Below, one piece after another: positions 1-9,882 of a stretch of 36,332 bases of DNA. How positions within the stretch are numbered: position 1 is the stretch's first letter; the number at the start of each line of letters is the position of its first letter. The notes beneath the pieces were generated by a model. The model worked only from the letters and a program-made list of their open reading frames with translations. It did not search any database and was not told where the DNA came from. A program made the translations under genes and the position numbers. The DNA comes from Bacteroidota bacterium (GTDB taxonomy: Bacteria; Bacteroidota; Bacteroidia; UKL13-3): contig CANLLM010000017.1 of the NCBI GenBank assembly GCA_947491825.1, positions 1 through 36,332 of the forward strand, read 5' to 3'.

Positions 1-1375
1 TAGGATATCCTGTTCTTCTGTGGTCTACCCATGCTTCCAAAGTGTTGGTAAATGTAGCAAGGTATTTTTGTGTCATGATTTTTTCAAGCTTTAATTCTCT
101 AGAATCAGCTTCGTCCCAAGCAACTGTAATTGTTGAAGCAGCTGTAAAGTTGTTGCGAGAATCAATTGGATCTACATAGTTGATAGGCTTACTTGTTGCA
201 TCTGCTAAATATGTATCTACACCACCAGCTCCCCAATCTGCAAATGATAATCTTACACCAGTTTCGTAGTTGGTTTTAGCATCTCCAGCACCAGTCCAAC
301 CTCTTAAAGCAGCTTCTGCTCTTAAGAAGTGAACTTCAGAAGCAGTAATATGTCTTCTTGTTTGAACGCTATTAAAATCGGTAGATACTTTAGAGAAAGT
401 AACTCGTTGAATTTTAGCATCTAAAAACGCACCATTTCTGATTCCTTTGTATGGAGATGTAGGATGGTCTGCATATAAAGCTGCATTATCTGCAGGAGAG
501 AAGTACTTAGCAATTCTTCCGTCTTTTAAACCCACCATAAATGATTCGATTGGCGCACCCATACGCGCATCATCCCACTGAAAACAAATCATACCTACTG
601 GCATAATGTTACCAAGTAATGAGATGTTGAAGTTTTCAGCGTTTGTAGCAATTAAACCAGCAGCATCAGCCAACGCTTTTTCACCTTGTGCTTTTGCTAA
701 AACTGGATCTACTTTTGATACACGCATTGCAAGTTTTAAACGAAGCGAGTTTACCACTTTTTGCCAAGCAGGAATACTACCCTTGTAGCTAGGGTCAAAT
801 TTGGCAAAACCAGCATACGTTTTGTTTGCATTAAATTCTGATTGAATCGTATCTAATTGAGCAAAGAAATTTCTGTACAAATCAGACTCTTTATCATATA
901 ATACAGTTGCTGCTGTTGAACCGTAATTTGAATAAATTACTGGACCATGAATTGCAGATACTCTTGACATTGATAAAATTCTGATCAATTTTGCCCATGT
1001 TGCAAACATTGGTAAACCGTTTTCTTGTGCTAAACGAATAACTTGTCTTGCAGGAGACATAACGTTACCGTATTGACGACCCCAATAAGAGTTCCAACGA
1101 ACGTAATACGTTGTGTTGTTTACATTACTTGTAAATGGAGTAGGTGTATTCATAAAGCCCATCCATGAATCGTAACACAAGTCTTCTTGTGTTTGACTAC
1201 CCTGATTACCATGCAGCTCATACAACATACCTGCAAAAGGCGAACCTACCAGGTTGAAGTCTTGCTTAAGCATCTCATCAGATATTTGATTTGGGTTCTG
1301 ATTGGTCGATTGGAAATCTTTAGTACAAGATCCAAAAGCAATTAGAATGATTGATGCAATAAATAATTGTTTCAT
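1..1375 (-). CDS. SusD/RagB-family outer-membrane lipoprotein (3' end outside window)
   Basis: This is the surface lipoprotein partner of the SusC transporter encoded just upstream on the same strand; such proteins cap the transporter and bind its substrate. The start at 1375 gives a lipoprotein signal peptide with a hydrophobic core and a lipobox ending FGSC, so the lipidated residue should be Cys17. Downstream the protein is rich in Asn, Trp and Tyr and reads like the SusD-like_2 group, including 'EAWVDHRRTGYP' at the window edge, a typical late motif. About 458 residues are visible, so only a short C-terminal piece is missing. The gap to the SusC stop codon is 21 bases, consistent with one transcript. 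The substrate cannot be told from sequence, and no glycoside hydrolase or sigma/anti-sigma pair is visible next to it. Confidence 0.88.
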   Translation of the reverse strand, partial: MKQLFIASIILIAFGSCTKDFQSTNQNPNQISDEMLKQDFNLVGSPFAGMLYELHGNQGSQTQEDLCYDSWMGFMNTPTPFTSNVNNTTYYVRWNSYWGRQYGNVMSPARQVIRLAQENGLPMFATWAKLIRILSMSRVSAIHGPVIYSNYGSTAATVLYDKESDLYRNFFAQLDTIQSEFNANKTYAGFAKFDPSYKGSIPAWQKVVNSLRLKLAMRVSKVDPVLAKAQGEKALADAAGLIATNAENFNISLLGNIMPVGMICFQWDDARMGAPIESFMVGLKDGRIAKYFSPADNAALYADHPTSPYKGIRNGAFLDAKIQRVTFSKVSTDFNSVQTRRHITASEVHFLRAEAALRGWTGAGDAKTNYETGVRLSFADWGAGGVDTYLADATSKPINYVDPIDSRNNFTAASTITVAWDEADSRELKLEKIMTQKYLATFTNTLEAWVDHRRTGYP

Positions 1376-1396
1376 ACTAAATTGTATTTAAAAATT

Positions 1397-4300
1397 TTAG
1401 AAAGTAAACTTAACGTTAACACCATAAGATCTTGTTGCAGGTAAACCAAATACGTCGTTAGACTGCATACCGTTACCAGTACTCATGGCTTGTTCTGGAT
1501 CAAATGGAGCTTCTTTAAATAAGAAGAATAAGTTACGACCCACTAATGAGAAGTTAGCTTCTTTAATTAATGATTTTGCGTTGTTAGATTTTAAGTTGTA
1601 ACCTAATACTAACTGACCTACTCTTACATTTGTTCTTGAAAATAAGTAAGGTTCCATGATACCATTTCTGTCACCAACTGCAGAGAAAAATACAGCAGGA
1701 TCAATTGTAGATACTGGGTTACCGTTTTGAACAGCGTTAATTGGCATACCACCTTTGTCTCTGAAATCAGCAGTTCTTGCACTAGCTCCATAAGAATCTA
1801 AGAAAGCTTCTGTTTTAGAGAATGCAACACCACCAAATTTACCTTGTACAAGTACAGAAGCAAACCAGTTGTTGTAAGTAAAGTTGTTATTCCAACCTAA
1901 TAAGAAGTCAGGATTAACATTACCCACTTTTTCTTGTAATGCTGCTCTTGTTGGAGCACCTGTAGTCGCGTTTAAAATGATACGGCCTGAAGCGTCTCTA
2001 GCAAATTTGTGGATCCAAAGGTCATTAAATGAACCACCAGCTCTAATTACTGAAGCAAATCCTTCATCGTTACCACCAACTTGGTAGTTAGGGTTAGAAG
2101 CGATTAACTCAACAATTTTGTTGGTATTACGAGAAACGTTTACTGAAGACTTCCAGCTAAAATTACTTGTGCTTACAACTTGTGCATCTACTGTAAATTC
2201 AAAACCTTGGTTTTCAATTCTACCAGCGTTTACAAAATAAGATGTAAAGCCTGAACCTGATGGAGCAGCAAGAGATAAGAACTGATTGGTGCTCACGTCT
2301 TTATAGACTGTGAAATCTAAACCAATTTTATTTTTAAACATTTTCATTTCTAAACCAAATTCAGTACCCTCAATAATTTCAGGCTTTAAGTTGGTGAAAG
2401 GAACCTGTGTATTTCTTCCAATACCACCGATACCAGTAGGTCCACCAGCAGCATTGATTGAGTTCCAAGGGTTAACTACGTTAAAAGGAACTTCATTACC
2501 TGTTTGAGAATAAGAACCTCTTACTTTCATAAAAGAGATTGCTTCTGGTAAGTCAACCATTTGGCTAACAATACCAGACAAACCAAATGCAGGATATAAG
2601 TAAGATTGGTTGCCAGTAAGAGCAAGGGTAGAAGCCCAGTCGTTACGAGCAGAAACATCCACAAACAACATGTCTTTGTAACCAAATTGTAAATTTGCAA
2701 AAGCACCTTGTTTGATGGTTCTGTTAATTGTTTGATTAAAAACAATGTTGAAAGGAAAGTTCGCAAACGTAAAGAAGTTAGGGTACATTAAAGCAATTGT
2801 ACCGTTACCAACGTTCATACCATTGTTAAATGTATTTTTTTGGTAGCTCGCACCTGCTAAAGCAGTTAGCGATAAGTCTCCAAAATTATTGCTGTACGTA
2901 AAAATACCGTCGGCGTATAGAGCCTGGTCGTTGTATTTGGTATAAGACCAAGTACCATTAGGGCTCACACTTACAGAGTTTCCGCCTGCTGCCCAACGGT
3001 TATCACGTTGCATGTTGTTGTAATCAATGTTTCCTCTTGTTTCAAACTTTAGGTTTTTTGCAATGTCGTAAGAAAGTTTCACGTTAGCAATAACACGGTG
3101 AGAAGTTTGAAGCTTAGTGTTTTTGTTGAGTTCCCAATAAGGGTTGTTTTGTTTTTCTTCGGTAGAATACCAACTCATTCTGTTGATGTTTCTTGCTGCA
3201 TCAAAAGTTTGATAATTTGTTTTGTATGCATTGAAATCTCTTTCACGCGCAAATAAATACAAACCAGTTAATGGGTTGTTGTAGTAACCAGCACCCGGAC
3301 GGTTGTTCGTTTCTTCATACGCAAAAATCACGTTAGAACTAACCGTTACTTTATTATCAAATAATTTAGTAGATTGGTTTAATGTGATGTTGTGCTTTGC
3401 ATATGTATTTGTTGGTACAATACCTCTAACACTCATATTTGCATAAGAGAAGAAAGCTGTTGTTTTATCATTACCACCACTCACAGAAATTGAGTTAGTA
3501 ACATTTACGCCTCTTTGAAAAAATTCATTCACGTAATTGTTTTGGTAATAGTTAGATTTTGTTTTTGACCAGTTGTAATCTGAACCATTAACAGCACCAT
3601 AAGAAAACTGTAAATCAGGTAATTCAGATACTTGATCCACAACAGTACTGTGGTTAAAATCTACTTGTGTTTTACCTGCTTTACCTTTTTTGGTAGTGAT
3701 AACGATTACACCATTTGCACCTTGGCTACCGTAAAGGATAGAAGCGTTAGCGCCTCTTAAAACGTTTACGCTTTCAATGTCTGCAGGGTTGATAGAAGAT
3801 AAGCCATCACCACCATCGGTACCACCGTAAGAACCTGGCTGACCGCCTTTGTTGTTTACCATTGGGATACCATCAATAACGTATAACGCTTCTGATGTTC
3901 CGATAAGTGATTTAGCACCTCTTAATACTGCTTTGGTAGAACCACCAGCACCTGAGCTACTAATTTTAATGTCTAGTCCAGCAGCTTTACCACTTAAGGC
4001 GTCCATAAAGTTAAAGTTTGCAGCTTTTCTTAGTTCGTCACCACTTACTTGTTGAGAAGCATAGCCTAGGGCTTTTTTCTCGCGCTTGATACCAAGTGCA
4101 GTAACTACTACATCACCTAAATCAGAAGATGCAGTTGATAAAGAAACTGAAACATTACTTTGTGAACCAGAAACTGAAACCTCTTTGGTTGCAAAGCCTA
4201 GAGATGAAATCTCTAATGTTACATTACCTGCTGGGACATTTAAACTAAATGTACCATCAGACTTAGTTGAAGTTGCGGTTGAACTACCCTTTATTTTAAC

Positions 4301-4423
4301 GGTAGCTGAAGCAACTGCTTTGTTGTCCGGCCCAGTTACGGTACCAGAAACTTGTCGTGTTTGTGCGAATGATGCGGACATCATGCACAGCACAGAACAA
4401 AAAATTAAAAGCAAACTTTTCAT
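1397..4423 (-). CDS. SusC/RagA-family TonB-linked outer-membrane transporter
   Basis: This 1008-residue TonB-dependent transporter would import a substrate captured by the neighbouring SusD-like lipoprotein. It has a signal peptide ending SASFAQ (about residues 1-21), then a carboxypeptidase-regulatory-like beta-sandwich domain (about 25-105). The SusC signature 'VVVTALGIKREKKALGYA' follows, then the plug domain with 'YVIDGIP' and 'LRGANASILYGSQGANG', then a long beta-barrel. It ends in an aromatic residue (VKFTF), as outer-membrane barrels usually do. Length and domain order are normal for the family. It is the first gene of a susC-susD pair. The 190 bases upstream hold no convincing consensus promoter, only AT-rich DNA. 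The identity of the imported substrate is unknown. Confidence 0.95.
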   Translation of the reverse strand: MKSLLLIFCSVLCMMSASFAQTRQVSGTVTGPDNKAVASATVKIKGSSTATSTKSDGTFSLNVPAGNVTLEISSLGFATKEVSVSGSQSNVSVSLSTASSDLGDVVVTALGIKREKKALGYASQQVSGDELRKAANFNFMDALSGKAAGLDIKISSSGAGGSTKAVLRGAKSLIGTSEALYVIDGIPMVNNKGGQPGSYGGTDGGDGLSSINPADIESVNVLRGANASILYGSQGANGVIVITTKKGKAGKTQVDFNHSTVVDQVSELPDLQFSYGAVNGSDYNWSKTKSNYYQNNYVNEFFQRGVNVTNSISVSGGNDKTTAFFSYANMSVRGIVPTNTYAKHNITLNQSTKLFDNKVTVSSNVIFAYEETNNRPGAGYYNNPLTGLYLFARERDFNAYKTNYQTFDAARNINRMSWYSTEEKQNNPYWELNKNTKLQTSHRVIANVKLSYDIAKNLKFETRGNIDYNNMQRDNRWAAGGNSVSVSPNGTWSYTKYNDQALYADGIFTYSNNFGDLSLTALAGASYQKNTFNNGMNVGNGTIALMYPNFFTFANFPFNIVFNQTINRTIKQGAFANLQFGYKDMLFVDVSARNDWASTLALTGNQSYLYPAFGLSGIVSQMVDLPEAISFMKVRGSYSQTGNEVPFNVVNPWNSINAAGGPTGIGGIGRNTQVPFTNLKPEIIEGTEFGLEMKMFKNKIGLDFTVYKDVSTNQFLSLAAPSGSGFTSYFVNAGRIENQGFEFTVDAQVVSTSNFSWKSSVNVSRNTNKIVELIASNPNYQVGGNDEGFASVIRAGGSFNDLWIHKFARDASGRIILNATTGAPTRAALQEKVGNVNPDFLLGWNNNFTYNNWFASVLVQGKFGGVAFSKTEAFLDSYGASARTADFRDKGGMPINAVQNGNPVSTIDPAVFFSAVGDRNGIMEPYLFSRTNVRVGQLVLGYNLKSNNAKSLIKEANFSLVGRNLFFLFKEAPFDPEQAMSTGNGMQSNDVFGLPATRSYGVNVKFTF

Positions 4424-4613
4424 AAGATTTTGTTTGGTCTGTTTAATAATGAATTAATGAATGAATTTGGGCAAGCAAATTCATAATAATATTATGCATT
4501 TTTGACATTTTAGCCAAAAAATTCATCGAATTTGAGTATAAATACACCGAAATTTGTTAAAATAGAAGGATTTGTGGATAAAATACAGCCGAAATGTGCA
4601 TAACATATAATCA

Positions 4614-5444
4614 TTAGTTCGTAAGTATAAAAGCTATCTCCTTCATGAGTAAAAAAATCCCGGGACGCATCATTTCTCCATGGTTGAGACCTTCAAGTTC
4701 TGAAAGTTTTACTTTTTTATTATCGATGATTTTCATCATCCTAAAAAAATATGCGTTTTCCTCATATCTGCCTAAAAGTTCCATTTCACGATCCCCAGTA
4801 ATTAAAACAATGGGTGGCGTGTCTTTTTTAATATGAAATATTGGTGCGTAGGCGTCTATTAAGGGTTGGTATTTTGAAATACCATTTTCATCGCGTATTG
4901 TATAGTGTGTAATCACTTGAGGACTCAATGGTAAAAGACCAGCAATAGAATCGGTGCTTATGCCATGCTTAGCCAACCATTTATTTTCGAGGCCAATCAT
5001 GAGGTCTAAATATCCACCCGCCGAATGCCCTGATAAAAATATTTGTTTTACGTTCCCTTCATATTTTGCAATGTTCTGAAACACCCACGCAGTGCTAGCT
5101 GCAGCATCTTCGATGTATGCAGGGGCTTTTACTTTGGGACTTAAACGGTACTCAGCAGAAACGATTAAATAGCCATAATCGAGTAATTCTTTGGGTATCG
5201 ATTTTTTGCCACCCGTAAGCCCACCTCCATGAAACCAAACAATAACGGGTGCATTAGTTTTTCCAATGGGCTTATATATATCAAGTACACATTGCTCTTT
5301 GATATATGCATCCTTATTTTGAATGGAATCGGGGTAATAGGGTATGTCTTTAAATATTTCGTAGTTACTATTGTTTTGTGCATTTGCAAAAAAGGTAATG
5401 GACACAAAAAATAACAAGCAAATGTTTTTAAAGATCGTTTTCAT
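4614..5444 (-). CDS. Secreted alpha/beta hydrolase (carboxylesterase/lipase-like)
   Basis: This 276-residue protein has an N-terminal signal peptide ending FFANAQ (about residues 1-23), so it should act in the periplasm or outside the cell. The oxyanion-hole motif HGGG is at about 72-75 and the nucleophile elbow GHSAG at 139-143, giving Ser141. Asp218 in 'TGDRE' and His255 in 'GLNHGE' complete a plausible catalytic triad. The layout matches the BD-FAE/hormone-sensitive-lipase group of esterases, which cleave ester bonds of small or acylated substrates. It lies upstream of susC on the same strand with a 190-base gap, so it could be processed together with the transporter system, but co-transcription is not certain. 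The true substrate is unknown. Confidence 0.85.
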   Translation of the reverse strand: MKTIFKNICLLFFVSITFFANAQNNSNYEIFKDIPYYPDSIQNKDAYIKEQCVLDIYKPIGKTNAPVIVWFHGGGLTGGKKSIPKELLDYGYLIVSAEYRLSPKVKAPAYIEDAAASTAWVFQNIAKYEGNVKQIFLSGHSAGGYLDLMIGLENKWLAKHGISTDSIAGLLPLSPQVITHYTIRDENGISKYQPLIDAYAPIFHIKKDTPPIVLITGDREMELLGRYEENAYFFRMMKIIDNKKVKLSELEGLNHGEMMRPGIFLLMKEIAFILTN

Positions 5445-5508
5445 AGACTCTAAATTAAATGATTTCTAACAACCTAGCAATTTGAACTTTTTCTCTATTT
5501 ATTTTAGC

Positions 5509-5516
5509 TAAATTTG
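5509..5516 (+). promoter_or_regulatory. Probable -7 box of the D-lactate dehydrogenase-like gene
   Basis: TAAATTTG fits the Bacteroidota -7 consensus TAnnTTTG and sits 17 bases before the start codon. The nearest TTTG upstream (5481-5484) is 24 bases away, which is wider than usual, so only the -7 element is supported. Confidence 0.45.
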
Positions 5517-5533
5517 CCCAAGAATAAGCAGCA

Positions 5534-8446
5534 ATGGATAAAGCGTTACAACAATTAGCAGGGCAACTGCAGGGAGATTTGTTTTTTGACAAAACCATGC
5601 GCACATTGTATGCTACCGACGCTTCTAGTTACCGTGAAATGCCGCTAGCAGTGGCGATACCAAAATCAAAGGCTGATATTGCTACTTTAATTTCATTTGC
5701 TGCGGCTAATAATACCTCATTAATTCCCCGAACTGCTGGCACATCTCTTGCAGGTCAGGTGGTAGGAAATGGTATTGTAGTGGATGTATCAAAACACTTT
5801 ACAAAAATTATAGAGCTTAATGTAAAAGAAGGTTGGGTAAGGGTAGAACCTGGAGTTATTAGAGATGAACTTAATTTATTTTTAAAACCACACGGATTAT
5901 TTTTTGGCCCCGAAACTTCTACTGCTAATAGAGCCATGATGGGCGGTATGGTGGGTAATAATTCTTGTGGATCCAATTCAGTTATTTATAAAAGTACTAG
6001 AGAACACTTATTGGAAGTCACTGCATTTTTAAGTGATGGATCTGAGGTTGTGTTTAATACCATTACCAATGATGATTTTCATGCTAAATGTGCGTTGGAT
6101 AGTTTAGAAGGAAAAATTTATAAGTCGGTAAGGTCGATGCTTAGCAATTATGACAATCAACAAGAAATTAAAAAAGAATTTCCTAAAAAATCTATTGTAC
6201 GCCGCAATACGGGTTATGCCATTGATATACTTGTTGATGCGAGCCCTTTCACAGCGGGTGGCCCTGCATTTAATTTTTGTAATTTAATAGCAGGTTCCGA
6301 AGGTACACTTGCATTTATCACCGAAATAAAATTACAAGTAGTACCAGCACCCGCCAAAGAAACAGGACTCTTGTGTGTACATTTTAATACCATCGATGAA
6401 TCATTACACGCCAATTTAATTGGACTTAAATACAACCCAAGTGCCAGTGAATTAATTGATCATTATATTTTAGAATGTACCAAAGAAAATAAAGAACAAA
6501 GTAAAAATCGTTTTTTTGTAAAGGGTGATCCGGGTGCTATTTTGGTGATTGAATTTGTGAGAGAAACGCGTGAACAAATTTTAGAAATTACGAATGGGGT
6601 TGAAGCAGATATGCGCGCTGCAGGACTGGGTTATCATTTTCCTGTTTTATTTGGTGCCGATACCAAAAAAATATGGACACTCCGTAAAGCAGGACTGGGG
6701 CTTTTAAGTAATTTACCTGGTGATGAAAAAGCAGTGCCGGTTATTGAAGATACTGCTGTTGATGTAAACGATTTGCCCGCCTATATTAAAGACTTTAATG
6801 AAATATTAAAAAAGCATGAATTGTATGCGGTGCATTATGCACACGCAGGTTCAGGTGAAATTCATTTAAGACCTATTATTAATTTAAAAACCAAGGAAGG
6901 AAACGCTTTATTTAGAACCATTGCTGAAGAAGTAGCTACACTGGTAAAAAAATACGATGGCTCGTTAAGTGGTGAGCATGGTGATGGTCGTTTACGTGGT
7001 GAGTTTATCAAGCAAATGGTAGGCGAAAAAAATTACAAATTATTACAAGAAGTAAAATATACTTGGGATCCAAAGGGATTATTTAACCCCAATAAAATTG
7101 TGGATACACCATCCATGAATAGTATGCTGCGTTATGAGCCCGGGCAAAGCACACCCGCCTTTGAAACTATTTTTAGATTTCACAAACAAGATATTTTACA
7201 ACACGCCGAGCAGTGTAACGGTTCTGGGGATTGCCGTAAAACGCATTTGTCGGGAGGTACGATGTGCCCATCCTACATGGCTACAAGAAACGAAAAAGAC
7301 ACCACAAGGGCTAGGGCTAATATTTTACGTGAATTTTTAACGCATTCAACGCAGCAAAACCGCTTTAACCATAAAGAAATTTATGACGTTATGAGCCTTT
7401 GCTTGAGTTGCAAAGCCTGTAAAACGGAGTGTCCATCTAATGTGGATATGGCTAAATTAAAAGCCGAGTTTTTACAACATTATTATGATGCCAATGGTGT
7501 TCCATTTAGGTCAAAACTGATTGCTAATTTTACGGCAGCTGCTAAGCTAGGTTCGGTTGCACCGGGCATGTATAATTTTGTGATGCAAAATAGTTTACTA
7601 AGTGGTATCATTAAAAGAGCAGTAGGCTTTGCGGTGGAGCGTTCTATGCCCGCAATATCTAAGCAAACCTTAATGGCATGGTACCGTAAAAACTATGTGG
7701 CACCGCAGCATTCCATAAAGCGTGTGTATTTATTTTGCGATGAGTTTACCAATTACAATGATGCGCATATTGGTATCAAAGCCTTACAATTATTAACTGC
7801 CCTTGGTTATGATGTAGTGATTCCGGTTCATGAAGAGAGTGGACGAACATGGTTATCAAAGGGACTTGTTAGAAAAGCACAAATTATTGCTAATATAAAT
7901 ATTGAGTTGTTAAGTAAGGTTGTTTCTGAAAAGAGCCCTTTAATTGGTATTGAGCCTTCTGCCATTTTAACTTTTAGAGATGAATATCCTGATTTAGCTA
8001 ACGATCAAAATGTAGTTGCTGCTGAAAATTTAGCCCGCAATAGTTTTTACATCGATGAATTTATTGCTAAAGAAATAGCTGTTGGTAATATTACAAATGA
8101 AGTGTTTACTACGAATGCTAAAACCATTGTCTTACATGGTCATTGTCAGCAAAAAGCCGTAGGGTCACTCGCGGATTCTATTACTGCATTATCCCTACCA
8201 GCAAACTATACCGTACAAACCATTCCTTCTGGATGTTGTGGTATGGCAGGATCCTTTGGTTACGAAAAGGAACATTACGATGTTTCTATGAAAATAGGAG
8301 AGATGGTGCTCTTTCCAAGTGTTCGAAAAAATGCATCTACATGCACAGTGGCTGCTCCTGGAACTAGTTGTAGGCATCAAATCAAGGATGGAACGGGTGA
8401 AAAGGCTTTACACCCGGTAGAAATATTATTACAAGCGCTTTTATAA
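5534..8446 (+). CDS. Fused FAD-linked / Fe-S oxidoreductase, D-lactate dehydrogenase-like
   Basis: This 970-residue fusion combines a flavin oxidase with an iron-sulfur subunit. The N-terminal PCMH-type FAD-binding domain (about residues 35-270) contains 'TAGTSLAGQ' and 'GGMVGNNSCGSNS'. The FAD-oxidase C-terminal domain follows (about 270-525), with 'HYAHAGSGEIHLRP' and 'GSLSGEHGDGRLRGE'. Two ferredoxin-like cysteine groups come next: C561/C567/C578 and C623/C626/C629/C633. The last third holds one recognisable CCG motif (Cys901-Cys902-Gly903), as in GlpC/LldE-type subunits. The family oxidises D-lactate, glycolate or related 2-hydroxy acids at the membrane and passes electrons to quinone. 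D-lactate is the most likely substrate by length and domain order, but 2-hydroxyglutarate or glycolate are possible. The start follows a TAAATTTG -7 box by 17 bases. Confidence 0.88.
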   Translation: MDKALQQLAGQLQGDLFFDKTMRTLYATDASSYREMPLAVAIPKSKADIATLISFAAANNTSLIPRTAGTSLAGQVVGNGIVVDVSKHFTKIIELNVKEGWVRVEPGVIRDELNLFLKPHGLFFGPETSTANRAMMGGMVGNNSCGSNSVIYKSTREHLLEVTAFLSDGSEVVFNTITNDDFHAKCALDSLEGKIYKSVRSMLSNYDNQQEIKKEFPKKSIVRRNTGYAIDILVDASPFTAGGPAFNFCNLIAGSEGTLAFITEIKLQVVPAPAKETGLLCVHFNTIDESLHANLIGLKYNPSASELIDHYILECTKENKEQSKNRFFVKGDPGAILVIEFVRETREQILEITNGVEADMRAAGLGYHFPVLFGADTKKIWTLRKAGLGLLSNLPGDEKAVPVIEDTAVDVNDLPAYIKDFNEILKKHELYAVHYAHAGSGEIHLRPIINLKTKEGNALFRTIAEEVATLVKKYDGSLSGEHGDGRLRGEFIKQMVGEKNYKLLQEVKYTWDPKGLFNPNKIVDTPSMNSMLRYEPGQSTPAFETIFRFHKQDILQHAEQCNGSGDCRKTHLSGGTMCPSYMATRNEKDTTRARANILREFLTHSTQQNRFNHKEIYDVMSLCLSCKACKTECPSNVDMAKLKAEFLQHYYDANGVPFRSKLIANFTAAAKLGSVAPGMYNFVMQNSLLSGIIKRAVGFAVERSMPAISKQTLMAWYRKNYVAPQHSIKRVYLFCDEFTNYNDAHIGIKALQLLTALGYDVVIPVHEESGRTWLSKGLVRKAQIIANINIELLSKVVSEKSPLIGIEPSAILTFRDEYPDLANDQNVVAAENLARNSFYIDEFIAKEIAVGNITNEVFTTNAKTIVLHGHCQQKAVGSLADSITALSLPANYTVQTIPSGCCGMAGSFGYEKEHYDVSMKIGEMVLFPSVRKNASTCTVAAPGTSCRHQIKDGTGEKALHPVEILLQALL

Positions 8447-8461
8447 TGATAAAATTGCAGC

Positions 8462-9706
8462 ATGAAAAATTCAATTATAGATAATATACATAATCCAGAA
8501 TTTTTAGAAACAGCTTATCGTAAAGACAGCGCTGCATTTAAGCAAGCATTTGCAGAGGCATATCCTTCTTTAAAAGATGAAGTGTTGGCAAAAGCTTGGT
8601 ATGAAAGACTTAACTACACACAATCAGAAATTAGTTGGGGTATTAAAAATGAATGGAAAGTTGTAGCGATACTTGCTGCAATTGTTGCTTTATTCGCACT
8701 TCTTCCAAATTTTATTGCTGTTGAGCAAGATGTTTTTTATGCCAAAAATATTGGCTTTATAGTATTTCCAGCACTCATGGTATACTTTGTTTGGAAACAG
8801 CAGCAGCCTACTAAAAAATTAATTGTGCCTCTAATTATATCAGTACTATCTGCTGTATATATTAATTTACTACCTACACTTACACATAGTGATTCGGTAA
8901 ATCAGGCCTTTTTTCATTTGCCATTATTCTTATGGGTAATCTTTGGTTATACATATATTGGGGGAGATGTTACAGCAACTGGTAAAAAGATAAACTTTTT
9001 AAGGTTTAATGGAGATTTGTTGGTGCTTAATGTACTTATCTTAATAGCTGGTGGGATTTTTACAGCAATAACCATTAATTTATTTGAGGTTTTAAAAGTA
9101 AATATTGAAAATATTTATCTCAATTACATTATGGCGGCAGGTTTGTCAATTGTCCCTTTGTATGCTGCTTATTTAATTCAAAATAACAATCATCTGGTAA
9201 ATAAAATTTCGCCCGTTATTGCGCGTATTTTCACCCCGTTAGTTACCATTACTTTATTCATATACCTAGTTGCCATATTTTTTAAAGGAACTTATCCAAC
9301 TGCCAATCGTGATTATCTTTTATTGTTTAATGTGCTACTCATTGCAGTTATGGCACTAATATTATTTTCGTTGTCTGAAATAACAAAGCATACACAGCAA
9401 AAGTCCAATCAAACCAATTTATGGGTTTTGTCGGTGCTGGCAATTATTGTAAATGGGATAGCTTTAAGTTCTATTTTATACCGTATAAACGATTTTGGAT
9501 TTTCGCCCAATAGATTGGCTGTTTTAGGAGGAGATATATTAATATTAGTTAATTTGTTGTTCGTTTCCTTCAATTTGTATGAAGTTATAAAAGGGAAAAT
9601 TGAGGTTGAAAAAGTAGAGTCAAGTATTGCTCTTTTTATGCCGCTTTACTTTGTATGGACTGCGTTTGTGACATTTGTATTTCCGTTTTTGTTTCATTTT
9701 AGATAA
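8462..9706 (+). CDS. DUF4153-like polytopic membrane protein
   Basis: This 414-residue protein has a soluble N-terminal segment of about 65 residues followed by some ten to twelve hydrophobic segments, so it lies in the inner membrane. A late motif 'YRINDFGFSPNRLAVLGG' resembles the conserved part of DUF4153 proteins, whose function is unknown. It starts 15 bases after the stop of the lactate dehydrogenase-like gene and is probably co-transcribed. No catalytic residues or transport signature can be recognised, and the family call rests on the topology and that one motif. An AT-framed hairpin with a T-run follows the stop codon. Confidence 0.7.
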   Translation: MKNSIIDNIHNPEFLETAYRKDSAAFKQAFAEAYPSLKDEVLAKAWYERLNYTQSEISWGIKNEWKVVAILAAIVALFALLPNFIAVEQDVFYAKNIGFIVFPALMVYFVWKQQQPTKKLIVPLIISVLSAVYINLLPTLTHSDSVNQAFFHLPLFLWVIFGYTYIGGDVTATGKKINFLRFNGDLLVLNVLILIAGGIFTAITINLFEVLKVNIENIYLNYIMAAGLSIVPLYAAYLIQNNNHLVNKISPVIARIFTPLVTITLFIYLVAIFFKGTYPTANRDYLLLFNVLLIAVMALILFSLSEITKHTQQKSNQTNLWVLSVLAIIVNGIALSSILYRINDFGFSPNRLAVLGGDILILVNLLFVSFNLYEVIKGKIEVEKVESSIALFMPLYFVWTAFVTFVFPFLFHFR

Positions 9707-9726
9707 AAAACGGTGTCCTTTTTTTT
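9705..9726 (+). terminator. Weak hairpin terminator after the DUF4153-like gene
   Basis: An A-run, GG, a three-base loop, CC and a run of eight Ts form a short stem with one bulged C, beginning inside the stop codon. Short A/T-framed stems of this kind are plausible terminators, but the GC core is only two pairs. Confidence 0.4.
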
Positions 9727-9788
9727 ACAGATAGTAAACAAACATAATATTTTAATTCTTATTTACCAATGCTCCTGATTTGAATTAA

Positions 9789-9811
9789 GTCCTATTATCA
9801 CAAAATAGGAC
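9789..9811. promoter_or_regulatory. Perfect inverted repeat upstream of the fibre operon
   Basis: GTCCTATT and its exact complement AATAGGAC are separated by 7 bases (9797-9803). It lies 71 bases upstream of the giant fibre gene. There is no T-run after it, so it is more likely an operator or a structured leader than a terminator. Its function is inferred from position only. Confidence 0.5.
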
Positions 9812-9833
9812 AGGTTTTCAGCTTCGACTTTCA

Positions 9834-9861
9834 TCTAATATTAGACATAAATCTATATTCG
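9834..9861 (+). promoter_or_regulatory. 12-base palindrome and possible -7 box before the giant fibre gene
   Basis: TCTAATATTAGA (9834-9845) is a perfect palindrome. It is followed by TATATTCG (9854-9861), one base off the Bacteroidota -7 consensus TAnnTTTG, 21 bases before the start codon. A palindrome just upstream of the -7 box is where a regulator could act. The -33 element is poor (TTTC at 9828-9831, spacer 22), so the promoter itself is tentative and could depend on an activator. Confidence 0.4.
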
Positions 9862-9882
9862 CCGCCTTAAATCAAAAAAGGT

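Noticed and set aside
4086-4457. 123-codon plus-strand frame antisense to the start of susC
   Set aside because: It lies entirely opposite the signal peptide and regulatory domain of a well-supported SusC protein and has no recognisable features.
4424-4613. Promoter for susC
   Set aside because: The region is AT-rich with near-palindromic AT stretches, but no TAnnTTTG with a proper -33 element could be found on the minus strand.
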